DNA from: Thalassia testudinum
Taxonomy: Eukaryota > Streptophyta > Magnoliopsida > Alismatales > Hydrocharitaceae
NCBI GenBank assembly: GCA_037157565.1
Contig: JAZHRO010000073.1
Span: forward strand, 13,026,501-13,090,500
DNA length: 64,000 nt
Reading direction: 5' to 3'
The translations under genes and the position numbers were made by a program. Under the pieces are notes generated by a model. It saw only the letters and a list, made by a program, of their open reading frames with translations. It was not told the origin of the DNA and made no database searches. This document shows positions 56,401 through 64,000 of this stretch, one piece after another. The stretch's first letter is position 1, and the number at the start of each line of letters is the position of its first letter.

Positions 56401-57005
56401 TGGTCTTTTAATAATGCTATGTGGAATACTCATGAAATAAGAACACGAGCAGAGAATGAACGTCTCATGCAAGAACTTGCTGCCTTCAAACCCATGCCTC
56501 ATGAATATGACACATACAAATGGGAGGGTAAGTTTTCTGCTGTGGCTGCTTACGCAAGCTGATAGTATCTTCTAGGATGGCGGAATTTGATGAGGTGGGG
56601 AAGAAGCTATGGAACTTAAAAATACCATTGAAGATACAAATTTTTTTTTGGCTCTGCAGAAGGGACGGTCTGATTACTGGAGATCTGAGGCATAGGAGAA
56701 TGGGTACTCCCACTCAGTTTTACCACCTATGTGGGATGCATAATGACTCTAACATTCATATTTTTTCTTCACGTGTGATCACTGATTATGTCTGGAGGAG
56801 AGCATGTAATGATTCTCTCCCCACATGAGAGAACTTGTGGCGTTATCTAGTGGATGGGAATAAGCCATGTTTACATATGGTGGCCGTGTTATGGTCTATA
56901 TGGAGGGCTAGGAATGAGTGTGTTTTTCAGGAGACCCCAGTGAACGTGGATAATATTGTAAATTTTTGCTGGAGTCTCATACAACATTGGGGTTCGATCA
57001 TGTAA
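53489..57005 (+). pseudogene. LINE-2 ORF2: endonuclease, reverse transcriptase, zf-RVT-like tail (broken)
   Basis: Starts MRVMTWNVCGLHNKM. The endonuclease has LIQETHLE, CIYGPC, GGYFNC (Asp of GGDFNC changed to Tyr), EFTWRNGSG and PFSDHTLL. The linker has DWRERSRRLWLIEGDANTKFFHLAAS. RT has FRPITL-like DYRPITLSN, VQSAFLPGR, VNFSKAYDSVSW, QPQCGVRQGCPLAPLIFNL and YADD at 55541-55552. The Asp expected in motif A (DFxKAYD) is Asn. The tail includes KPSPFWSSVVRAL and FWLCRRDGLITGDLRHRRMG with CGMHND. Stops at about 53798, 54059, 54114, 54476, 54721 and 54797, and a frameshift near 55862, break it. It ends at TAA 57003-57005. Confidence 0.9.
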
Positions 57006-57042
57006 TTTTTTTCACTTTTATTAATAAAAGCTCTCCTGGTTT

Positions 57043-57084
57043 GCTATCGGTGATTCGATAGCATTCCTTTCTTTCTCAAAAAAA
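57043..57084 (+). other. LINE-2 3' stem-loop and A-tail
   Basis: GCTATCGGTGATTCGATAGC has a 7-8 bp stem, followed by ATTCCTTTCTTTCTC and seven A. It corresponds to 18361-18404 of LINE-1, with the stem retained and the loop changed. Confidence 0.7.
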
Positions 57085-57100
57085 TTAACAGCTTAGTTTT

Positions 57101-58842
57101 TCTTTTAGGTCAGAAATTAAAAAAATATAAAAAATACATATAGAGTATTTAAGAGCATTCAAATCTTTTTTAGATTCTTGCTTAAACATTTTGTAAAAAC
57201 ACACTATTGTTTTTTAAAAATTTTTAAACAATATTTTATTCGAATTAGAATCTTTAAATCTTTTAAGCTTTGTTTTTCTATTCTTACCTTGAATTAAGAA
57301 ACTAAGGGTATTAAGATTTAAACATAAGTTTTGGGATTAAATTATAACTTTCTAATCAATTAGATTAAGTAATCCTTTTGCTTTTTGAAAATTTGATTTT
57401 ATTATAAAGTTAAGTAAAAAGGCCAGATATTCAGAGTTAGTTAAATAGAGGGTAAGTAGAATTTTTGTTTACAAGTCTTATAGGCTTAAGACATATAACT
57501 AGACTTGGTAAATTTTGTCTTAACAAATCCTATAGGAGGAAACTAAGAATTTTAAGAACCTGAGAGTGAAAAGCTTTGTTGTCCAAGTACTAGTTTGAGA
57601 GCTAAGTAACCTAAACATCTAAATTGACACACATAGAATTGTCTTGTTGGCATCTGAGACCGTGAAAACATAGAGGTTAAGATATTGGTTCTAAATCCTC
57701 TTTAGTCCAAGGATTTTCGTGGGGCGGTTCTTGAAATGGTGAAGGATGTGCCACTCAGCAAGAAAAAGGATTTGGAGAATAAAGTTGGTAAGAAAAATGA
57801 GAAGGGGGGAAATTGAAAAAAAAAAAAAGAAAGAAAAAAATAATAAAACACCCTGCAGTTAAGTGCCTTGTTACAAATGGGTGCTTATGCAATTTTTCCA
57901 CATTAAAATAAAGCATCTCGTTACAAATGAATGCTACGCTTCCTTCCATTAAATAAAAGAACACCTCACTACATATGGGTGTTCTAACCTATAGAAAAAG
58001 TAGAAAAAATATGGAGATAAAAGTATTAAGAATAAGACACCTAGTGGTCCACCAGGGAGATATACACAAAAAGTGTTGACCTCGAGATAGAAAACTGGTG
58101 AAGAGAAAGCAACCAAACCTAAGTAAGGCCAAGCCAAAGGATTGAATTGGAATAATTGGGAATGGAAATTGATGTCTTAAGATTTGGATTTTTGCAACTT
58201 TGGATGCCTTTAGGACAACTCTATTCACAAAGCACAGATGTTTTAAAATCATAGCTACTGAACCTTGGTATTGGGCAATGAAGCCTAACAAATCAGGTTT
58301 TGAGGACTTAAAGTTGAGACCTAAAAAAGAAGAATTGACGAAATCCTAGGTCTAGAAGTTGTACTTAGTACTGTAGGCTAGTAGATTAGAGTTTTACAAC
58401 TCTAAGTTTGATTAATAATGAGTATCTGGTTAATTTGCTTAAACTTATATTGATAAAAGTCAAATATCATAACCAAAGGATTAACTTAAGTCTATTGAGT
58501 TTTTGAGTTAAAATTTAATTCCCAACTCTTAAGTTTTGTTTTCTTAAAACACTTTGTATTCTAAGTTTGGGTTAAGAATAGTTACAAAGAATAAGAGATT
58601 TTTGAGAGTTCTAGTTAATAAAATTCTTGTTAACAAAATTATTTTTAAGTGTGTTTTGAAAATGTTATAAGTATAAGTCTATGTAAGAAACTTTTCACAA
58701 ATATTACTCATTCATATTAAATCTTAAAAAAAATTCTCTGACTGAAGCTTTCCTCTACATGGTTCTTATTTATATTAATTTAAACCCAAGTGCTTTAAAT
58801 CATCATATTTTTAGTTAATTTTTCTAAGGACTAGCAAAACTT
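57101..58842 (+). other. Element A 3' non-coding region
   Basis: AT-rich, without supported genes. A purine run at 57800-57845 is followed by three evenly spaced short inverted repeats (57861-57985). The long non-coding stretch before the polypurine tract resembles the equivalent regions of elements B and C. Confidence 0.6.
57861..57985. repeat. Three spaced hairpin units in element A
   Basis: Units AAGTGCCTTGTTACAAATGG (from 57861), AAGCATCTCGTTACAAATGA (from 57911) and AACACCTCACTACATATGGG (from 57960) share a TTACAAATG-like centre, and the flanks of each are self-complementary. Spacing is about 49 bp. Confidence 0.65.
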
Positions 58843-58855
58843 TGGCTTGGGGGTA
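58843..58855 (+). other. Element A polypurine tract
   Basis: GGCTTGGGGGTA immediately precedes the 3' LTR (TGATGAG at 58856). It differs by one base from the GGCATGGGGGTA tract of elements B and C. Confidence 0.85.
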
Positions 58856-61800
58856 TGATGAGAAGCTCGTCATGATCTCTAATTACCCTTAATTAACTAG
58901 TCTTCCTAGTAAATTTGCTAAGAATATGTGAATATATGGGCTAGTTATAAAATAAGGGATATATAGTAAAGGACCTTAAAATAAGTTTAAAATGCTATTT
59001 TATCATTCAATTAATATTATTAATAATCTGATTAATAATCATTCATCTAATTAATACATTAACTAACCTAAGCATAATATATACATAAGTATGTAATAAC
59101 TTAAGTAACAATAGTTAATTAAATAAATTAATCTAAAAAGGTCAAAAATGTAAATTCAAGGTCTAAATATAATGATTACCTTATTTACAATCATATAAAA
59201 AAAGTTGAAAAAGATCTAAATTAAAATAAGCCTTGAAAACATGAGTTTACATTTCGGTCCTTACAATTCATTCCAATCAGGTCCTTATTTTTCATATAGG
59301 TCCTCAAGATTTATCATAGCCACGTCCCTGACTTCTTCTTCTTCTCTTAAACCGGTTGAACGGCTGACGACTGAGGGTGCTACCACCACTCGATCATCGC
59401 CCATCCGATGACATTTTTCCTTCTCCAAGCTCCTGGATCTTGCGCTCACCATCCCATCTTCATCCATCTATCTAGATGACACTTTTATCCTAATTTAAGG
59501 TAGGAGATAACCTCACCGTCGTCAGAGAAGACGCTGGTGGTTAACCTCCTCCTAGCCTCATACGCATCCAGATTCCTCTTCTTCATCGCCGTCGACTATA
59601 AATACCCCCTGACCCCCTTGATTTTCTTCAAGATGGCTCCTTTCCCTCTCCTTCACTGCAGCCAACCCAATAGGCTATTCCCTCCACAACTCCGGCGAAC
59701 ATTCCACCTCATCTTCTGACTTCCTCCATCCACCGTAATCAGCTCAGGAACTTTACCGAGGTCAGCCGCATCTTTAGACACAAGCGCTGACCAAGGAGTA
59801 CCTCTACTTCACCTCATAACCACTGTCGGAGATCTTCCAAATACCCTCTGATTTCACTCCTCCGTCATGAGCTTTCGACGGAGTTCCTCTGTCCCCTTCA
59901 TCCAGGTAACAATAGGATAGGAGTAGGAGTAGGAGTAGAGTAGTTTAGATAGATAGTTAGTTAAGTAGTTAGTTGTAATGTCGATTTCAGACTTCATCTT
60001 CTTCGACTCCAGCGAGTTCCTTGAGTTTGCCAGAGCCCTAATTTTGTCTTTTGAATCCACTGTCTGCCTTTATCATTCATGATCATTTCTAACACACTTA
60101 ATCTTTAATTTCATCACTGATTTGCCTAATCCAAATCCACCTTCGTCAACTACTTCTATTGTCCATGGTAGCAGTAGTTGACCTAATTCCACCTCCATCG
60201 GATCCTCCATCAGTCACTCATCATTAAAGGATCCTAATTATCATCTTAATTTGATTAAATACTATATATAACTTAAAAGCCTAATTTTATTTAAGTTCCT
60301 GAGTTCGCCGTCAATGGTAGCTCAGGAGCAGTTAAAACCTTAAATTAACTAAGCATTTATCATCACAATCCTTTTCTAACTTGTGTTGACCACTCATTTG
60401 AGTGGGAGATCAAGTCCTGCACCTTAACCAATTCAAATCTTATTCAAATTGAATTTACTGTGAAATCTTAAATCTAATGAGTAAAAGAAGAATTTAATGT
60501 CATCTTGAGGTACCTTGTGACCTCAGGAACCTTTTCAAATAAAAAATGGCATGAAATTTCTTTCTGTACACAAGTTTCATCTTTTTCTGGACTCCCCGGA
60601 GCTCCGGTGAGCTCCGACGTGTCAAATTTGATCTTCATCCTATTAAAGTTGATGAGAAGGTCTAGAATGACATAATTTTGATCACTGATTTGTTTGAGGT
60701 TGTTTATTTGGAATCTTAATGCCTGGAGTTTGGATTACTGATCCGTCTTCTCCAACTCCAGCGGAGTTGGAGAAGTCTGTTAGGAAGTTTAAAAATCACA
60801 TTTAATGGGTCTAGAAGTTTCAGTGAAGTGCACTGAAGTCATTCATGTCCCTAGAAAACTATAACAAACCCCTAACTCCTCTGACAAACAGATCACTTTT
60901 TGAGTTCAGGCGATGAGCTTGGAACCCTAGATTCTTAGGTTCAATCATCTGTCCATGGGGGTGAGCGAGTTCCTAAGGTTGAAAGGATCTTATCTTAGGC
61001 TTTAATTTCTTTTGAAGAGGCATAAAATAGAAAGTCAAAATTCTGAGTCTTATAGTCAAACCTGAGTTGCATACTTTGATTCTGAGCACAATTTGATGAT
61101 TTGAGGAGCTTGAATTGTTGCTGAGATTCTGTTGAATGATTTTAGAGTGATTTGGTTGAGCTCAGATATGTAATTTTGTTGGAATTCAAACACTACCAGT
61201 TTGGGCTATTTTTGAACCCAAACTGTTTGTAGTGGTTTTTGGATGAAATTTGATCACGATTCCTACCCAGATAAGCTTGTAACAACCCTTAGAAGCTGTT
61301 CCAATTGATTGAACATGATCTTATCTGTCTGTTACAACTTTTTTATGTTTGATTTCAGTCTTTGAAGCTTTTAGAGAAGCTTCAACCTCATGTGCGTTAC
61401 TTGAAGCTTTGAGAGCTCAAAACCCATTCCAACAGCCGCGGAATACCTTATAGAACCTATTTAGACCCTTACTAAGAGAGTAAAGTCCAACCTGTGGACT
61501 CTGTTAGCATTATTTCATTTCCAAGTCATATATACCTGTAGGAAACCCATAAATATGCCCTTCAAATTGAAGAGGAAATCTTCCCCTTAGCAATAAATTG
61601 ACCCTGTAATCTTGTAGAGCTACTCAAGAGCTTTCCAACAAGCTTTGATTCGCTTGATTTGGAACTCTGAGCTAGGAGATATTCCCACTTAAAGTTAGCT
61701 GTGGAAGGGGAAAGTTTAGTCCCACATCGAGAAGTCTGGAGCACCCACATTAGTATAAACGTAATTTGTTCATTATGCTCCTCAGTCGTCAGTGCTCGAT

Positions 61801-62874
61801 GCACGGATACAAACGGTTACTGAATGAGCATGTGTGTGTGTGTGCCGGCATGTGTGCCTACAAGTGTGTGCCTGTGTGGCCCTAGGAGGGAGAGGCCTGG
61901 GAGGCAGTTGAGCCAGTTTGGCTCGAGAAATAAATCAAAAATAAATCAAAATTAAAACAAATCAGGCGAGGACCTAGTAGGGTCTGGTCCCACCGTGTAT
62001 AGGGTGCTGTGTATCCCTGAAAGGTCTAAGCCACAAATTAAAAACCAATTTTTTATTGAGGAAGAAAAGAAAAACCCCGTTCAGCTGATGGTTCAAAGGA
62101 AAGGCTAAGTACTGAAAGGAAAATCACTTAGGGAAGAAGGGTAAAGAAAGAAGGCTAAAGGCTAAGGGAAGAGGAAAGGAAAAGAAGAAGAAACTCGTAA
62201 AGAGGAAGGAAGAGAAGGAATAGGCACTAAGGAAGCTAAAGCTAAAGGCTAAGTAAAGAAGAGTGGTAGAGCAGAAGAAAAGAAAGGAATGAAAGGAAGC
62301 TCAAGAACAAGAGACAATAAGAGAGAAATAAAAAAGAAAGATAAATGATAAATAAAAGAAAAGGAAAAAAAAGAAAAAAAGAAAGAAAGAAGAAAAGAAA
62401 GAGAGAGGCTGAAGAATAAAAGGAAAAGAATTCATTTTTCTTGGTATATGTTAAATTTCTTTTTGCTTTCAATTGTTGTAATAAGGCATACTTTGACTAC
62501 ATGAACTCTTATTTGCCTCAATTCTTTTGAAATAAATAGAAAATTTACATGTTTTTTAATGTTGTAAATGTGATTTCTTATGGAATTTTACATATATCCT
62601 CAATTTAAATCATTTTGCAAGATTCATGTTATTAAAATTAATTTAATTATACCTCCTATACCTATAGAATGTTTAGAATTAATTAGTGAATTTAAAATAA
62701 TGTATACCTCCCAACGAACGACCTGGACTCAACCAGTTAAAAATCTAAAATGTTAGGTTAATTCGACCCTATACTACTCAACCTACACAAATTCGAGTTA
62801 ACCTAAGTTACTTTCTTGTACTCTTAATTAAGCAAAATTAATTTAATTAACTGAGTTGAGAGATAATGTTACCA
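58856..62874 (+). repeat. Element A 3' LTR (uninterrupted)
   Basis: A 4019-bp LTR, TGATGAG...TTACCA. It preserves the target site that element B occupies in the 5' LTR (GTTAGGTTAATTCGACC at about 62753). A TATAAATA is at 59597-59604 and a GA-rich tract at 62060-62430. Differences from the 5' LTR are scattered substitutions and small indels, visibly more than in element S. Confidence 0.93.
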
Positions 62875-64000
62875 TATACTGGTTCAGAACCATTGGCAAA
62901 CCCATTACCACTTGGCCTTAGCTTAAAACCACTTTCCTAAAGAAATTCTTCCCCATTGGTTGTACGATTTCCCTATGACGATCTATTACAACCTTCCAAC
63001 AAAAACTTGGCGAGACCTTACATGATGCTTGGGAGCAATTCTAGGATCCTTTAAGTTTCCCGCACCACATGGTTCCATTATGGCAGCTTGTGCAAATCTT
63101 CTACCATGGATTAAAAGATCAACTTCGACATTTTGTCAATGCCTTGTGTGGTAGCAACTTCCTGAATAAAGATCCTAAGAGTGCCTATGATCTTTTTGAA
63201 GAAATGAGTGAAAGCTCACTTAACCATGCATCTATGAACACATTTGGCAAGACTACCAACTCGCAGTTCGGTGTTCATGAGATAGGCATTCAATCATTCC
63301 TCTCTACCCAAGTCGCCCTTCAAATGATTTCCCACAGACTCGACCAGATGCAACTAAATCAGAAGAAAATCGAGGAAAGACTTACTACATCCACCCAGGT
63401 TCCACATTCGACCCCACCTAACATTCTAAAGAGAGAGAACTTGCACAATCTCAATACTGTCCCTACTGAGTATAATCAATTTTCTGAGGCTTTATATGCT
63501 TCCCTGGGGATTTGCAGTTATCCAACCTAACACCACTGAGAATATTTTCGCCCTCCAGGAGCAATTTAGAACTCCCTCCAACTCCAATTGGAGGAATTAC
63601 CTGACTCACTCCTGGCCCATTCAGGTGCCCTCTCAGAAACAAAATCGATTTGGAGGGTATGGGAAAAACCAAACTTTCTATCAACCTAGGCCATCCTAAG
63701 AAGACATCAATGACCAACTTATGAAAACCCTGCAGGAGATGCAAAATCGGATGTCGAAGGTAAGCCGTGTTGTTACAAATCTCCATAATCAGATTGGGTT
63801 ACTTCGACCCAGAGACCTACAGGACATCTGCCTTCCGAGCCCATACCCAACCCTATCAATTAGAGGAACCACTAACAGGTTGGGCACTCAAATCAGAACC
63901 ATACTAATTAGCCTCCAATCAACCTAGCATCACATCACTCACCAGGTTTCCCACAACATCAGGCCTCCCCAACCCCCTCCTAGGAACAACCAAACTGCCA
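62875..64000 (+). pseudogene. Host element Z gag, right of element A (runs off the window)
   Basis: The frame at 62877 continues the fragment ending at 18537: YWFRTIGKPITTW, FLKKFFPIG, RSITTFQQKLGETLHDAWEQF, LWQLVQIFYHGLKDQLRHFVNALCGSNFLNKD and MSESSLNHASMNTF match Gag of element A. Stops at about 62919, 62976 and 63042 (TAG, TGA, TAG) and a frameshift near 63525 break it. The tail carries a decayed YNPGW-like motif (SNSNWRNYLTHSW, 63572-63610), then GYGKNQTFYQ and Gln/Pro-rich sequence to the edge. Further genes of Z would lie beyond the window. Confidence 0.85.

Larger units (their letters stand above)
51985..57084 (+). mobile_element. LINE-2: L1-type non-LTR retrotransposon inside element A
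   Basis: A nearly complete 5.1-kb element with ORF1 (52139-53463), ORF2 (53489-57005), a 3' stem-loop (57043-57062) and a 7-base A-tail (57078-57084). The imperfect target duplication is TTATGAGCTTAGCTTT (51969-51984) against TTAACAGCTTAGTTTT (57085-57100), 13 of 16 bases. It is the same family as LINE-1 but less decayed. Stops in ORF2 and a substitution at the RT catalytic site indicate that it is inactive. Confidence 0.9.
18538..62874 (+). mobile_element. Element A: gag-only gypsy element with 4-kb LTRs, holding B, C and LINE-2
   Basis: 5' LTR: 18538-22472 plus 35876-35992, after removing element B and one copy of its duplication. 3' LTR: 58856-62874. The primer site is at 35999-36016 and the polypurine tract at 58843-58855, giving plus orientation. 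Target duplication CATAC (18533-18537) and TATAC (62875-62879) matches at 4 of 5 bases. The only coding region is a broken gag at 49717-51377; no protease or pol is seen. Without the nested inserts it is about 13 kb. It lies inside the gag of element Z. The 5' LTR starts TATTGAG instead of TGATGAG, consistent with decay. Confidence 0.88.

Overview
This window is plant nuclear DNA made almost entirely of nested retrotransposons. I find no cellular host gene, no tRNA or rRNA, and no CRISPR array. The evidence for a seed plant is Ty3/gypsy polyproteins of the Athila/Tat-like kind with tRNA-Asp-type primer sites, a Sirevirus-like Ty1/copia Gag with an initiator-tRNA-Met primer site, and L1-type LINEs whose ORF1 carries zinc knuckles and a DUF4283-like domain. 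A monocot seems slightly more likely, but this is a weak impression.

The layers, from oldest host to youngest insert, are as follows. (0) The base is a decayed plus-strand gypsy gag, element Z, seen at 18415-18537 and from 62875 to the right edge; the left edge (1-775) may be part of it. (1a) LINE-1 (788-18404) is inserted in Z, with a near-matching target duplication at 776-787 and 18405-18416. (1b) Element A (18538-62874, plus strand, LTRs of about 4 kb) is inserted in the same gag only about 120 bp further on. (2) LINE-1 is interrupted by element S (3355-8929, minus strand, perfect AGTCA duplication) and element D (10073-17271, minus strand). Element A is interrupted by element B in its 5' LTR (22473-35870, minus strand, TTAGG duplication), by element C between its primer site and gag (about 36830-49514, minus strand), and by LINE-2 downstream of its gag (51985-57084, plus strand).

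Elements B and C are the once-autonomous members. They carry gag, aspartic protease, reverse transcriptase, RNase H and integrase, all now broken by nonsense codons and frameshifts. Elements A and S encode Gag only, and D encodes only a degraded acidic ORF. All three would have needed enzymes supplied from elsewhere. Element S is young, with nearly identical LTRs and an intact 576-codon gag. Its LTRs hold a dense array of GACGTC palindromes just upstream of a TATA box, and a cluster of seven polypurine tracts precedes its 3' LTR.

The most interesting signals are: the pol-less S element with its GACGTC array and multiple polypurine tracts; an in-frame TGA at the same codon just upstream of reverse transcriptase in both B and C; a 45-bp non-coding motif shared by B, C and D; a terminal LTR palindrome shared by the gag-only A and the pol-bearing B; and conserved hairpins in the LTRs and LINE 3' ends. 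All alignments and counts here were made by eye.
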